In this document: piece by piece, positions 9,594 to 19,580 of the stretch | How positions within the stretch are numbered: the stretch's first letter is position 1 | Layout of the letters: every line of letters starts with the position of its first letter | Assembly (NCBI GenBank): GCA_009991425.1 | Contig: JAACWH010000018.1 | Span: 84,745-148,744, forward strand | Direction: 5' to 3' | Origin: Leptospira sp. | GTDB taxonomy: Bacteria; Spirochaetota; Leptospiria; Leptospirales; Leptospiraceae | Length of the DNA: 64,000 nucleotides | Notes under the pieces: generated by a model | What the model was told of the DNA's origin: nothing | What the model saw: the letters and a program-made list of their open reading frames with translations, nothing else | Database searches by the model: none | Program-made: the position numbers and the translations under genes

Positions 9594-10972
9594 CAATCTG
9601 TGAGTCGTTTCAAATCTGTAAATTCATTGAACCCTTTTGCAATATCATCCATGTTGGGAAGATCAGGTAGACCTGGTATTTCAGGAAAGTCTGGCATCAT
9701 AGATAGCATCATATTCATTAGAGTATTTTTCTTGACTTTGCCGGTTTGGCTTGCCACAGCTTTGTAAACTTCTTCCATCAAATCTACACAACGACTCATT
9801 TCATGGTGAGAAGCTATTTCTATAGATGCTTCTGAAAATTTCTTATACTGTTCTGGATCAGATAATAAATTTATCGTCTTCTCTGCCAGTTCTTCAGATG
9901 CGAATGGCCTTGCGATAAAACCATTCTTTCCATTGTGAATCAATTCAGGGATGGCGTAGGAATCGACTCCAACAGCGGGAAGTCCGCAGGCTATTGATTC
10001 CAAAATTACTAAACCTTGTGTCTCCATTGTTGAGGCAGTCATGAATGCATCATAGAGTGGATAATGACTGTGAAGCTCTGTATTTGGTATAAATCCAGTA
10101 AAGATCACTTTATCAGCAATTCCTAGATTCTCGGCTTGTTTCTTCAAAGATGGGATTGCGGGACCATCACCTATAATTGTTAGTGTGGCTTTTGGAATTT
10201 TCTCTTGGATGAGGCTAAAAGATTTTATTATTACATCACAATTTTTTTCATACGAGATTCTTCCAACATGAAGAAGTTTAGGTGAGTCGGTATTTAATGT
10301 TTTAATTTCACCTTTGAATCTCTTAAGATCCATTCCATTTGAAACTACAGTTATGGGTTTCTTAAGACCAAATTCTTGAAGTTGCTTCTTCAATAAATGA
10401 GACGGTGATATAACAAGATCACAACGATCATATAAATTATTACAAATTTTAAGTATGATTTTCTTGCGGATATTGAATTTCTCAGACTTTTCTACTTTTT
10501 CTAGATCTTTAACTGTCAATTTCTTATTGGACTTGTTAACTCTAGAAAATAATTTATCAAGTTTAAACAAACGGTAAAAACTAACATACATATCTTGCTC
10601 AGACATCAAAGTATGATAGGTTCCAATCGTAGGAATTCCATATTTTTCTGTAGCATTTACTCCGTATTGCCCAAGCAATCCAGGAGTATGTATATGAACT
10701 AGATCAGGTTTAAATTCACGGATGATTCGTTTTATTTTCTGGGGAGATGGAAGAACGACCTTAATATCTGGATAACTAGGAAGATATCCACTTCGAAACC
10801 TTTCCACATGAATGTGATCTCCCATGCGATCGAAATCACCCTCACCATATTTTGGCGAACATATTAAAAATTCATGACCGCGTTGAACCAAAAGTTCAGA
10901 AAAATTTCGTATTGAGATGGCAACTCCATCAATCTTAGGAAGAAAGGTATCTGTAAAATAAATTACTTTCAA
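9581..10972 (-). CDS. Glycosyltransferase family 4
   Basis: 463 residues. The N-terminal domain opens [19 protein letters not shown] and contains [15 protein letters not shown]. The C-terminal donor domain has [32 protein letters not shown] and the E-x7-E pair in [19 protein letters not shown], all standard for GT-B retaining GT4 enzymes. It is likely cytosolic at the inner membrane, building a glycolipid or polysaccharide. After the domain, about 70 residues rich in Met, Pro and Asp form a tail of unknown role. It is divergent from the O-antigen-ligase-like gene, which supports a surface-glycan function. Confidence 0.9.
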   Translation of the reverse strand: MKVIYFTDTFLPKIDGVAISIRNFSELLVQRGHEFLICSPKYGEGDFDRMGDHIHVERFRSGYLPSYPDIKVVLPSPQKIKRIIREFKPDLVHIHTPGLLGQYGVNATEKYGIPTIGTYHTLMSEQDMYVSFYRLFKLDKLFSRVNKSNKKLTVKDLEKVEKSEKFNIRKKIILKICNNLYDRCDLVISPSHLLKKQLQEFGLKKPITVVSNGMDLKRFKGEIKTLNTDSPKLLHVGRISYEKNCDVIIKSFSLIQEKIPKATLTIIGDGPAIPSLKKQAENLGIADKVIFTGFIPNTELHSHYPLYDAFMTASTMETQGLVILESIACGLPAVGVDSYAIPELIHNGKNGFIARPFASEELAEKTINLLSDPEQYKKFSEASIEIASHHEMSRCVDLMEEVYKAVASQTGKVKKNTLMNMMLSMMPDFPEIPGLPDLPNMDDIAKGFNEFTDLKRLTDWDKK

Positions 10973-11030
10973 ATTGGTTTCCCTCTTGCATTTCTAAACT
11001 AGACTCTCAGATTGGAGAGGCAAGAATAAA

Positions 11031-12341
11031 ATGATAGCTCGCAAGTTTTTCCTCTTTTTTCTATCTTTCTCCATTGTAACCTGTGCCATATCTGTATCCC
11101 TGAGCCAAGGTTTTTTGGTATTATCGTTTTTAGCTCTTCTCATTTCACCAAAAGAAAAATGGGAAATAAATAAAATATTTTTTATCTCGATTTTATTTTG
11201 GTTAGGTGAATTAATTATTTTAATAATTCATTTCGGATTTTCAAATTTTGACACATCTTATTTAAAGATTGCTTTCAATGCAGAAATAAAAGATTTCTTT
11301 TTGTATTTTGCCTTTCTATGCATGATGAACCTTAAAAGGTCAGAATTGCCTAAGATTATTCTTTCGGTTCAAATTTTTGCAGTTGTTTTAGTGATTACTG
11401 GTTTTGTTTCTATCTTCTCTGATTACAGGTTGGGATGGTTATTTGCAAGTCTTACTAAAGAAATGACCACTTGGGGATTCCAACACAATTACTTTCGTAC
11501 TCCAGGTTTATCCATCAATCTACCTATTGGCTTAATGAATACCCATCTTACTTATGGTGGCTTATTGATGTTTGTTTATCCTTGGATATTTTTCAAAGGC
11601 TTTCAAAGTATTTTTTCTAAAGATAAAGTAATTTCAAGATTACTAAGCTTATTGCTATTGTGTGCAGCAAGCCTTGTCTTCGTTTTAAACAATGCAAGGT
11701 CTGCTATGGGTGGATCTGGAATTTCAATAGCAATTGGATTTTTAATTTGGTATCTACGCGGTTTACGTTTTCCAATATCAAAAAGAATTATATTTTCAGC
11801 ACTTGCACTTATTATTATTCTTAATGGCTTATTGATTATTCCTTCAGAACCAGCCAAAAGAATTCTTACTCCTTTATTAGGTGCAGATAAACATACCGAC
11901 TCAGGAAGAAGTTTTATTTGGGATTCAACATGGGCTCTCATCCAAGAACATCCAATCTTGGGAATTGGAGCAGGGAATTATGGAAAAGAAATTGAAATTG
12001 CTCGCAAAGAATTATCTCTAAAGTATTCAGAGTTAGCATTCTTCTATGAGACAACACAAAGAGGACATGCTCATAATGATTACTTACATCTCTGGGCAGT
12101 ATTTGGGATTGGAGTTTTATTAATCTATTTTCTTTTAGCCTTTTACTTAGTCCAAGCAATCTTAGATACAAAGATATCTTTTAATGAATTAAGTCTTTAT
12201 TTAGGAATTGCTGGATTTTTTATGGCAGGTCTATTGCAATGTTATTTCCAAGATGACGAGGTTGTTATCTTTTTTTGGATGCTAGTTGGTTTATTCACAA
12301 GGTCTAAACAGTTGAATGAAGCACATGAACTTATTGCCTAA
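11031..12341 (+). CDS. O-antigen ligase family membrane protein (WaaL/Wzy-like)
   Basis: 436 residues with about eleven membrane helices. The large periplasmic loop typical of the Wzy_C/WaaL family carries GRSFIWDSTWALIQEHPILGIGAGNY, followed by RGHAHNDYLHLWAVFGI; the conserved Arg and His are present. The enzyme probably joins a polymer from a lipid carrier to lipid A-core, or polymerises repeat units; the two activities cannot be separated by sequence. GGAGAGG precedes the ATG. It is divergent from the GT4 gene and overlaps the following small lipoprotein gene by 26 bases. Confidence 0.85.
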   Translation: MIARKFFLFFLSFSIVTCAISVSLSQGFLVLSFLALLISPKEKWEINKIFFISILFWLGELIILIIHFGFSNFDTSYLKIAFNAEIKDFFLYFAFLCMMNLKRSELPKIILSVQIFAVVLVITGFVSIFSDYRLGWLFASLTKEMTTWGFQHNYFRTPGLSINLPIGLMNTHLTYGGLLMFVYPWIFFKGFQSIFSKDKVISRLLSLLLLCAASLVFVLNNARSAMGGSGISIAIGFLIWYLRGLRFPISKRIIFSALALIIILNGLLIIPSEPAKRILTPLLGADKHTDSGRSFIWDSTWALIQEHPILGIGAGNYGKEIEIARKELSLKYSELAFFYETTQRGHAHNDYLHLWAVFGIGVLLIYFLLAFYLVQAILDTKISFNELSLYLGIAGFFMAGLLQCYFQDDEVVIFFWMLVGLFTRSKQLNEAHELIA

Positions 12342-12762
12342 ACGTATTATACAACTATCAAAGACAGCAATTGTCTCTATTATTCTAATCTTTAATATTT
12401 TAAATCTAAATCATTGTACTAATGAGATGAATTCAAGCTTTAACAGTGGAGATATCATTCGAGAAGGTCAAGCTAGACCAGAATTATTTACGATAGCTTT
12501 TCTTAGATGCATCGAAACTGGCGGCTCAGATTCTAAGGCATTGGAAGTTTATGTAATTGTTGATAAACTTTTTTCAAAATCTTCTGGATCGCAATCCCAA
12601 AGAGACAATATCACTTACAAAAAATCTGATTTCGAGAATTGCAGAACAAATTTACTGATCTATCCCATAGAAGAATGTGATTTTAAGCCATTTGATATAG
12701 CTAATTTTATTTCTGAAAAAGCCTTGTGTAATTTGGAACCAACAAGTTTTTTCCAATTTTAG
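12316..12762 (+). CDS. Small hypothetical lipoprotein
   Basis: 148 residues. A basic N-terminus and hydrophobic stretch (KTAIVSIILIFNILNLNHC) end in a possible lipobox Cys, so a lipoprotein is likely. The remainder has five further Cys (ending ENCRTN, EECDF and ALCNLEP), suggesting disulfides in the periplasm. No domain is recognised. It starts inside the end of the O-antigen-ligase-like gene; ATG 12325 is an alternative start. Translational coupling to that gene is likely, but a shared function is only a guess. Confidence 0.6.
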   Translation: MKHMNLLPKRIIQLSKTAIVSIILIFNILNLNHCTNEMNSSFNSGDIIREGQARPELFTIAFLRCIETGGSDSKALEVYVIVDKLFSKSSGSQSQRDNITYKKSDFENCRTNLLIYPIEECDFKPFDIANFISEKALCNLEPTSFFQF

Positions 12763-12854
12763 TTTTAAAGAATTTTTATTTTTTTCACAAAATCTTTTTC
12801 TTAAAACCAATGACAGATTAGAAAGAAATCGAGATTTTGTTTAGAAAGGTATTT

Positions 12855-14843
12855 ATGGAAAAACTTTCAATCAATGGAACTTGGTTTAGAGAAATTCAAC
12901 ATGGACGCAGAGTCCTACTTAGAGGAATCAATCTAGGTGGAGACACAAAAGTCCCCTTTCCCAATGGCGGGACTCAATACCCTGATGATTTTCAAAATCA
13001 CACTGATGTAAGTTTCATTGGTAGACCCTTTCCTTTAGAAGAGGCCGAAGAGCATTTTCTAAGATTAAAAAATTGGGGATTCAACTGTCTTCGTTTGCTT
13101 ACAACTTGGGAAGCAGTGGAACACTTTGGCCCCAAGCAATACGATATTGCCTACCTAGATTACTTTACTTCCATCGTTGAATTAGCTGGTAAATTCGGAT
13201 TCTACGTTTTCATAGATTTTCACCAAGATGTCTGGTCGCGAATGACAGGTGGTGATGGAGCTCCTGCTTGGACCTTAGAGAAGATTGGTATTGATATCTC
13301 CAAAATTTCTGAAAGCGATTCTGCTTTAGTTATGCAAAGTAAATACGACTACTCTAGAACTGGTATACGCCAGGAAGAGAATTATCCGACTATGTCTTGG
13401 TCACAGAACTACCGTTATCCAGCCAATGCGATCATGTGGACTTTATTTTATGCAGGAAGAGATTTTGCTCCCAAATTCAATATTGACGGACAAAATGTAC
13501 AAGATTTTCTTCAATCTCATTACCTTGGATGCATTCAAGAAATTGCTCATAGAATAAAAGATTTTGATCATGTATTAGGCTTTGATTCACTCAATGAGCC
13601 TTCACGAGGTTGGATTGGATCCAAAATGAATGATCGTGGACTAAATCCAGACCAGAAATCTGCCAATCTTCCTGGATTAGCTTGGTCAGCCATCGACGGC
13701 TTATTTACTAGCAATGGCTATACGATAGAACTTCCCTTTATGGAATTATCAATACTCAAAGCAGGCTTCACTAGAAAAGAAGACCGTGTAATCAATCCAA
13801 ATAAAATTTCACTATGGCAAAATCCTGATCTTGGTGATCCCTTCCAAATAGAAGGAGCTTGGGAATTAAAAGATGATATGCCTTTTGTTCTTAACAATGA
13901 CTACTTCTGTAAGATTGGCGAGCATGAAGTAAACTTTGACAATGATTATATGATTCCTTTTATTCATAAAGTCTCAGATGCAATAACTAATATACGACAA
14001 GATTGGATTATTTTTGCAGAGAAGGAAGCCCTAGGCATTGGAGAGTCGCATTCTTTCAAGAAACCACTTCCTCAAAATACAGTCAATGCCTCCCATTGGT
14101 ATGATCTACCAACGCTTGTCTTCAAAAGATTTAATTATCCAATCACTGTTGATCCTTTCGCTAAGAAATTAGTATTTGGAAGAAAGGGAATCGAAGAAAT
14201 GTATAAATCTCAGATGAATAAAATTAAGTCAGCTTCTAGCGAACACAATGTCCCTACTTTACTTGGTGAGTTTGGAATACCTTTTGATCTTCAAGAAGGC
14301 AAAGCATATAAAAAATGGAAGAATGGAAAGCGAGATGCAAAAATATGGAAGCAGCATAATCTCGCACTTGATATGATGTATAATTCCATAGATGCTTTAC
14401 AAATCCATTCGACACTTTGGAACTATACTGCAGGCAATAGAAATGATCTTATGATTGGAGACCAATGGAACCAAGAGGATTTGAGTATTTTTTCATCAGA
14501 TCAAATAGATGATTCTCTATTCAATAAAAGATTAAATCCTTTTGGCTATGGATCAGGTGGAAGGGCGATTGAAGGTTTCTCACGTCCCTACCCAAGATTC
14601 ACAGCCGGAGAACCTTTGCTATATAAATTTGATTCCAAGAAGAAAGAATTTATTTTTGAATACAGATGCTCATCAGATGATCTTGGAATTCCAACAGAAG
14701 TGTTCATTCCCAAAATCCACTATCCAAACGGAATCAAGGTCATTGTAGAATCTGGATATCTAGATTACTCTATTCAGGAAAATAATATTAAATTAATCTC
14801 ACATGAAATTGGATTCTGTAAAATTCGTGTTATTCCAGATTAA
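12855..14843 (+). CDS. GH5 endoglycoceramidase / steryl-glucosidase-like enzyme
   Basis: 662 residues from ATG 12855, which has GAAAGG five bases upstream; a TTG 18 bases earlier is less likely. The fold of glycoside hydrolase family 5 is clear: RGINLGGDTKVPFPNG at the start, WGFNCLRLLTTWEAVEHFGP, DFHQDVWSR, acid/base Glu248 in DSLNEPSRG and nucleophile Glu472 in TLLGEFGIPFD. A beta-sandwich-like tail follows. The pattern fits the endoglycoceramidase-related glucosidases of fungi and actinobacteria that cut glucosylceramide or steryl glucosides. There is no signal peptide, so it should act in the cytosol on an internal or imported glycolipid. It stands alone. Confidence 0.82.
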   Translation: MEKLSINGTWFREIQHGRRVLLRGINLGGDTKVPFPNGGTQYPDDFQNHTDVSFIGRPFPLEEAEEHFLRLKNWGFNCLRLLTTWEAVEHFGPKQYDIAYLDYFTSIVELAGKFGFYVFIDFHQDVWSRMTGGDGAPAWTLEKIGIDISKISESDSALVMQSKYDYSRTGIRQEENYPTMSWSQNYRYPANAIMWTLFYAGRDFAPKFNIDGQNVQDFLQSHYLGCIQEIAHRIKDFDHVLGFDSLNEPSRGWIGSKMNDRGLNPDQKSANLPGLAWSAIDGLFTSNGYTIELPFMELSILKAGFTRKEDRVINPNKISLWQNPDLGDPFQIEGAWELKDDMPFVLNNDYFCKIGEHEVNFDNDYMIPFIHKVSDAITNIRQDWIIFAEKEALGIGESHSFKKPLPQNTVNASHWYDLPTLVFKRFNYPITVDPFAKKLVFGRKGIEEMYKSQMNKIKSASSEHNVPTLLGEFGIPFDLQEGKAYKKWKNGKRDAKIWKQHNLALDMMYNSIDALQIHSTLWNYTAGNRNDLMIGDQWNQEDLSIFSSDQIDDSLFNKRLNPFGYGSGGRAIEGFSRPYPRFTAGEPLLYKFDSKKKEFIFEYRCSSDDLGIPTEVFIPKIHYPNGIKVIVESGYLDYSIQENNIKLISHEIGFCKIRVIPD

Positions 14844-14869
14844 ATTCCGAATACTTACAAATCTTATTT

Positions 14870-15535
14870 TTAATTTAGCGATCGATCTATAAATTCTTTA
14901 GTAGTTTCTCGATCAGCAAGCGGACCACCACGTTTCAATAGAATAGTAAAGAGCTCAATTCCCTCTTTGATAGGGTCAGAATCTTTTCTTCTTCGCAAAA
15001 TCTCATTCATTTCAAGTACAATAAGTCCATACATCCATGACCACATAGTCCTTGCTATTGATGGATAATCCTGTCTACGATGCGGAATCTCCCCACTAGT
15101 GATTCCTTGGCGTATTGTCTCAAGAAATACACGATAACTAGTGGGAAGTGAAGGGAAAGTTTGCCTATACAATTTGCCCCCAATGGCATTGAACATCAGC
15201 TTATGCAGTTCACGATTCTCTAATGCAAAATCCCAGTATGCATGTGCAATAGCATTTAACATACTATAAACTTCATCTGTTGTTTTTTGAGCAGTTTTAA
15301 GATCCGAGGTAAGTTTCTTTTCACCTTCCAAAATCAATTCACGAATGATTTCTTCTTGGTTCTGGAAATGAGTATACGGGCTGGCTACACTGCAGCCAAG
15401 CTTCTTAGCTATACGCCTCATACTTAGTGCTTCCACTCCCTCTTCTAGTAGGACTTCCATGGAAGCTGTTAAAATTTCTGATCTAGTAAGCGAACCTCTT
15501 GACCGGCGTGGAGGTTTAATCGACCTTTTCATCAC
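14870..15535 (-). CDS. TetR-family regulator, likely of the desaturase
   Basis: 221 residues. The helix-turn-helix at about residues 17-65 includes LTRSEILTASMEVLLEEGVEALSMRRIAKKLGCSVASPYTHF (pieces seen in order). The C-terminal part, with MWSWMYGLIVLEMNEI, resembles the WHG-type TetR ligand domain. The gene follows the fatty-acid desaturase gene by 32 bases on the same strand, so it is probably co-transcribed and feeds back on it. Candidate AAC-N3-GTT operators stand upstream of the desaturase. An acyl-CoA ligand, as for DesT and FabR, is inferred by analogy. Confidence 0.85.
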   Translation of the reverse strand: MMKRSIKPPRRSRGSLTRSEILTASMEVLLEEGVEALSMRRIAKKLGCSVASPYTHFQNQEEIIRELILEGEKKLTSDLKTAQKTTDEVYSMLNAIAHAYWDFALENRELHKLMFNAIGGKLYRQTFPSLPTSYRVFLETIRQGITSGEIPHRRQDYPSIARTMWSWMYGLIVLEMNEILRRRKDSDPIKEGIELFTILLKRGGPLADRETTKEFIDRSLN

Positions 15536-15567
15536 ACCAGTCAGAGTTTAGGATGAGAAGCTTAGGA

Positions 15568-16353
15568 TCAAGCGGAAAGTTGTAACTTAGTTTCAGTTGA
15601 TTTACTCTCTTCAGGTTGGTTCAAAATTTGAATCATACCGAACGCTTGCATAAGTCTCATGATTTGGTAGGAAGGATCAATCTCAAACCATTTTACAGCA
15701 AAGTTGGGCGAGGTTCCTCTTCCATGGTGGTTATTTTGAAACAACTCACCTAGGATCAAAAAATCAATGGGAAGTGTATTGCGTGATTCATCTTTTGTTT
15801 TAGAAAAATTCACATAACCATACTTATGCCCACCCCAATTTACAATTGCTCCATGAATAGGTCCCATTAGCCAATGCAATGGCAATAAGAAATACCAACC
15901 CCACTGTCCTTCTGGAACAAAAGCAATATAGAAAAAAGCATACAAAGCTCCCGAACCTATTCGAAAGAACCACGATTGGCCCAAACGATCCACTAGTGGC
16001 CATTCAGGAGTATCACCTGAAAATTGCTTTTTAGGTTCAACCCGACCATAGGCATAGTCATCGTAGATATGCTTTGTTTTGAGCATCATAGTAAAGAAAT
16101 TACTTGAATGATGAGGACTATGTGGATCTAGCTCAGTATCACTATAAGCATGGTGCATTCTGTGAAGGATTGCATAGCCTTTTGGATTCAAATAGGAAGG
16201 CCCTTGTGCAAGTATAGTAAACAAATGGAAGAATCTCTCCCAAAATTTGTTCATCGTAAACATCCTATGGGATGCATAGCGATGAAGAAAAAAGGTCTGC
16301 GAAAATGCAGATAAAAACCAATGTCCGAAGAAAAAACTTAATATTATGGCCAT
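15568..16353 (-). CDS. Fatty-acid (acyl-CoA/delta-9 type) desaturase
   Basis: 261 residues. Three histidine boxes bind the di-iron centre: HRYASH at residues 24-29, HRMHH at 64-68 and NNHHG in the last quarter. Hydrophobic stretches place it in the inner membrane, where it would introduce a double bond into acyl chains and tune membrane fluidity. ATG 16353 has a perfect AGGAGG six bases upstream; a TTG 18 bases earlier lies inside that site and is rejected. A TetR gene follows in the same operon. Confidence 0.9.
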   Translation of the reverse strand: MAIILSFFFGHWFLSAFSQTFFLHRYASHRMFTMNKFWERFFHLFTILAQGPSYLNPKGYAILHRMHHAYSDTELDPHSPHHSSNFFTMMLKTKHIYDDYAYGRVEPKKQFSGDTPEWPLVDRLGQSWFFRIGSGALYAFFYIAFVPEGQWGWYFLLPLHWLMGPIHGAIVNWGGHKYGYVNFSKTKDESRNTLPIDFLILGELFQNNHHGRGTSPNFAVKWFEIDPSYQIMRLMQAFGMIQILNQPEESKSTETKLQLSA

Positions 16354-16377
16354 AACAAGCCTCCTTTTCAATTGGCT

Positions 16378-16457
16378 AACAGTGTTCTATGCAAAATGAG
16401 GAGAATAGCCCAAGGCGAACACCGTTAGCTATAATGTCATTTATAATTAACGCCGTT
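16378..16457. promoter_or_regulatory. Cluster of three AAC-N3-GTT dyads upstream of the desaturase
   Basis: Dyads AACAGTGTT (16378-16386), AACACCGTT (16418-16426) and AACGCCGTT (16449-16457) lie within 80 bases upstream of the desaturase. The first two are part of a longer inverted pair: GCTAACAGTGTTC at 16375-16387 and GAACACCGTTAGC at 16417-16429, with one mismatch. Centres are 40 and 31 bases apart, near four and three helical turns. They are good candidates for the operator of the neighbouring TetR protein. Confidence 0.45.
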
Positions 16458-16639
16458 TATTTAGTCAAGAGTTTTTTAGAGCTTAAAATAAATGGAATTG
16501 GGTTTTTTACAAAAACACCAATTAATCCAAAGATCTTTCCCTGGATAAATTGGAGTTTTAGCATTATTTTTATTTGTAACTGAAATTGAATTATTTTATT
16601 TCTTAGAAAGTTTCCATTCCTGTTTCTATGTTTTCTTAT

Positions 16640-19030
16640 CTAAAATGTAGCTGATAATCCTACGAAGTAAAAGATTCCATCTCCCGGTAAAATACCAGGT
16701 CCAGGATAGCCACCTGCTCTTCTTGTAAAATACTTTTCATTTCCAAGATTGTTTACCCCACCACGAAGACTTAGATTTTCTGTAAAATTCCATACAAAAG
16801 TAACATCTCTTACAATGTAAGAAGGTATGATTCCTATCTGTCCATTAGCAGTTTGCAATGTAGTATTCAAAGCATCAGAGTACGCTTTGCCTATATCACT
16901 AATTAAATAGCTTATGCTGAACTTTTTCTTATATTTATAGGTGAGACCATAACGGTGGATTTGTGATGGAGCATTTTCAACTGTCTTTCCAACTCGGTAG
17001 TAATCCAAGGCATTGGCTACATCAGTGATTATCCTTGGGTCTTCCCATTTCACATAACGCGCATTTACATTAGCGCTCGATGTAAAAAAGCTTACACTAC
17101 CAAACGGAGCACTATCAAATAATGCAAGGATAGGATCTACCTCGAGGTATGCTTCAACACCTCTATGCAAAGAGTCCCCCACATTGGTTCGCAGGTTGTT
17201 TTGTCCTTCTATTCTTCCTGGCAATAGACCGACACGATCATTGTATCTTAATTCAAAAACACCAAGGTCAAATTGCAACCACTCATCAATGTTCCCTCTA
17301 TATCCCCCATCTAAATTATAACCAGTCTGGTCTTTCAAGTTAGGATCAATATCATTTACTGTTCCAGAGGGTGCATAAAGTTCAGAATAAATTACAGGAC
17401 GAAATGCACGTGAATAATTCGTATAGAAATTAGTAGTTTTGGTTACTTGGTATTGACCACCAACCCCATAAAGCAATTGTCTTTTAACTATTTCTTGAGG
17501 CGGAACTGTTCCTCCTATCAGATTTCTAGCAGTTGGTTGCCTTTCATTGATTCTTCCCGAGGCTGTAGATTTGAGCCATTCATAACGAACTCCAGGTGTG
17601 ATAGAAAGTTTATCTGTTATACGGAATAAATTTTCAACAAAGCCTGCATAATTTAAGGTAGAAAAATCTAAATCAACTATCCTACAGTTTTTTGTGCCAT
17701 CATAGCATAAATTATTAAGATTCGTTTCTCGAACATCAAACTTATTTCCTGTACTTCCATTAGGATTTCGTATTCTGTCCGTATTTCCATTGAAGTATCT
17801 TGTTCCAAAAGAAAGGGTATGAGTCTTATCGAATAATTTATAATCAAAAATTTGTCTAGCTTCTACTCCAACATTTCTATACCAATCTCGATCTATTTGT
17901 CTAGCTCCGTATTGAAGAGTTTGAGAATTGATTTTATCTTCTACATTGGGAGCTGATGTGAATCCAACAGAATTTCTTTCTCCGTATAATCCAAAGACTT
18001 TTAAATTAAAACGAGCTGTTGCAGATTGCTCATAATCAACAATCATAGAAGGAACATTCCATGGAGCGCTGAACCAGTTTCTATCTCTACCAGACTGCCT
18101 TGGATTTGCCCAGAATTGTTGGTCAGTTAGTCCACCGGGTTGCTTGCTTTCATAATGTGATTTACTAAACTCAATCGCAATCTTTAACTTTTCAGTAGCT
18201 TGGTAAGCAATATGAAAATGTCCAGTTTGCGTCAAATAATTAGAATTATCTCTCCAGCCATCAGAACTACGTCCATGGGCAAAGGCGAAGTAAGAAAAGT
18301 TACCTACAGTTCCACTCACTGAAGTATAACTATTCATTGTGTTATACGAACCACCCGTGTTCTTTGTCTCTACTTGGATTTCTTTTCCAATTTTGGGCTT
18401 TTTTAAAACATAGTTAACCAATCCACCAAATTGTGGACCATACTGTAATGCACCTGCACCTCTTACTATTTCAACTCGTTCGATTGCTTCCATAGGTGGA
18501 TTGAAGTAAGCTTCTGGATAACCAAAACTATCTGAGGCGATATCATATCCGTTCATTCTTGTATTGAATTCCCAGTTTCGGTTAGGAGATAGACCCCTTG
18601 CTCCTATTCCAGGCTGGATCCCTGAGCCCTCATTTTCCCAGATAGTCAGTCCAGGCACTTTTGAATACACTTGGCGAGTGTTGTTGAGAGCTAAATTGGC
18701 ATCGAGTTTATCTACACGAATCACTTCGTTTTTCTTGCCAGAATAGATATTTGTTCCTTCGGTTTCTTTTAAGAAATCACGGTCTGTATCCTTCTTGGCC
18801 TTAACAGTGATCCCTACCTCTTCTTGTATGGCTTTCGGTTTATTAACAGTTTCCTGAGATTTCTCAGCCTCATTTGAGTTTGGTTTCTCATTCATCAATT
18901 CAGATTCACTTTCTGATTCTGTTGTATTGGAGGGTTTAGATGTAGAATCTGTATTATCTTGTGAATAGACAGAAAAAGACAAAAGAAATACGAGAATATA
19001 GAAGTGGGACAAAAATAAACGAATCATCAT
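16640..19030 (-). CDS. TonB-dependent outer-membrane receptor, FecA-like
   Basis: 796 residues. A signal peptide ends near VYSQ, followed by a Ser/Glu-rich linker and a probable TonB box EVGITVKA near residue 71. The plug domain has IWENEGSG, GIGARGLSPNR and VEIVRGAGALQYGPQFGGLVNYV; the barrel ends GLSATF with a terminal Phe. The plug, SSDGWRDNSNY and KQPGGLTDQQF resemble ferric-citrate receptor FecA segment by segment, but the extra N-terminal signalling domain of E. coli FecA is absent. The ligand is probably a ferric chelate. The ATG follows AAAGG. A Fur-like box 25 bases upstream suggests iron control. Confidence 0.88.
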   Translation of the reverse strand: MMIRLFLSHFYILVFLLSFSVYSQDNTDSTSKPSNTTESESESELMNEKPNSNEAEKSQETVNKPKAIQEEVGITVKAKKDTDRDFLKETEGTNIYSGKKNEVIRVDKLDANLALNNTRQVYSKVPGLTIWENEGSGIQPGIGARGLSPNRNWEFNTRMNGYDIASDSFGYPEAYFNPPMEAIERVEIVRGAGALQYGPQFGGLVNYVLKKPKIGKEIQVETKNTGGSYNTMNSYTSVSGTVGNFSYFAFAHGRSSDGWRDNSNYLTQTGHFHIAYQATEKLKIAIEFSKSHYESKQPGGLTDQQFWANPRQSGRDRNWFSAPWNVPSMIVDYEQSATARFNLKVFGLYGERNSVGFTSAPNVEDKINSQTLQYGARQIDRDWYRNVGVEARQIFDYKLFDKTHTLSFGTRYFNGNTDRIRNPNGSTGNKFDVRETNLNNLCYDGTKNCRIVDLDFSTLNYAGFVENLFRITDKLSITPGVRYEWLKSTASGRINERQPTARNLIGGTVPPQEIVKRQLLYGVGGQYQVTKTTNFYTNYSRAFRPVIYSELYAPSGTVNDIDPNLKDQTGYNLDGGYRGNIDEWLQFDLGVFELRYNDRVGLLPGRIEGQNNLRTNVGDSLHRGVEAYLEVDPILALFDSAPFGSVSFFTSSANVNARYVKWEDPRIITDVANALDYYRVGKTVENAPSQIHRYGLTYKYKKKFSISYLISDIGKAYSDALNTTLQTANGQIGIIPSYIVRDVTFVWNFTENLSLRGGVNNLGNEKYFTRRAGGYPGPGILPGDGIFYFVGLSATF

Positions 19031-19054
19031 TAACCTTTAAAATAAATTTGGATA

Positions 19055-19074
19055 TTGAGACTCATAATCAAATT
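19055..19074 (-). promoter_or_regulatory. Fur-like operator before the TonB receptor
   Basis: TTGAGACTCATAATCAAATT (plus-strand reading) contains TGAGACT-C-ATAATCA, which matches 11 of 14 bases of the 7-1-7 Fur consensus TGATAAT-N-ATTATCA. It ends 25 bases upstream of the receptor start region. The same 20 bases recur with three changes at 25166-25185 before another outer-membrane gene. Confidence 0.55.
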
Positions 19075-19244
19075 CAGGCTTTTTCCGTCAATGTTTTCTA
19101 TAAAAAAATACTAAAAATGGAACAATATTGCAAAAAATATTAAATTTCGAAAGTGTATTTTAGGAAATTAGAAATAAAAAAGATTATTGATATTAGGACA
19201 AAAATAAATAAAGAAAATTTTTGGTTTTATATAATTCATTCTTA

Positions 19245-19547
19245 TTATGAAATTAATTTACTAATGAAAGTAGTATATCTATCTTTAGTCAAATTACTAT
19301 TTTCATAATCTAAATTGAATACTTTTTCAGTTTTGAAACCATTGAATAGGAGCAATTTGGAAATTTCATCAAAATTGTGGAATTAGAAATACATTTGTTT
19401 TCCATCACTTCCTTTAATGAACCCAGATTTATCCTTATTACCTTCCACAAAACTCAAATATAAGATTCTATCTTTTTTCAAAGTTTTCTTCATATTTGGA
19501 AGAAGGTTTTCTAGATCATAAGTTGATAAATATTTGTCCAAAATCAT
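19245..19547 (-). pseudogene. Remnant of a class I SAM-dependent methyltransferase
   Basis: Reading the minus strand from ATG 19547 gives about 53 residues, an in-frame stop at 19383-19385, and then 45 more residues ending in two stops at 19242-19247. The pieces read DKYLSTYDLENLLP, LKKDRILYLSFVEG, then FDEISKLLLFNGFKTEKV. This is the order seen in the last third of small class I methyltransferases (helix, beta-5 LYLSF strand, then the EI..LL..GF helix). The SAM-binding N-terminal half is missing; msrB begins its 3' end directly upstream. I take it as a decayed gene fragment, without a database check. Confidence 0.5.
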
Positions 19548-19580
19548 AATTCCTAAGTTAGTTATTATTTTTTGAATATA

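Noticed and set aside
16496..16523. Hairpin AATTGG ... CCAATT between the desaturase and the receptor gene
   Set aside because: Two mismatches, 117 bases from the receptor stop and no T run on the correct side; not called as a terminator.
16389..16583. A 64-residue plus-strand frame upstream of the desaturase
   Set aside because: Its start overlaps the AAC-N3-GTT cluster, it has no ribosome site, and the tail is AT-driven hydrophobic sequence; the segment reads better as a control region.
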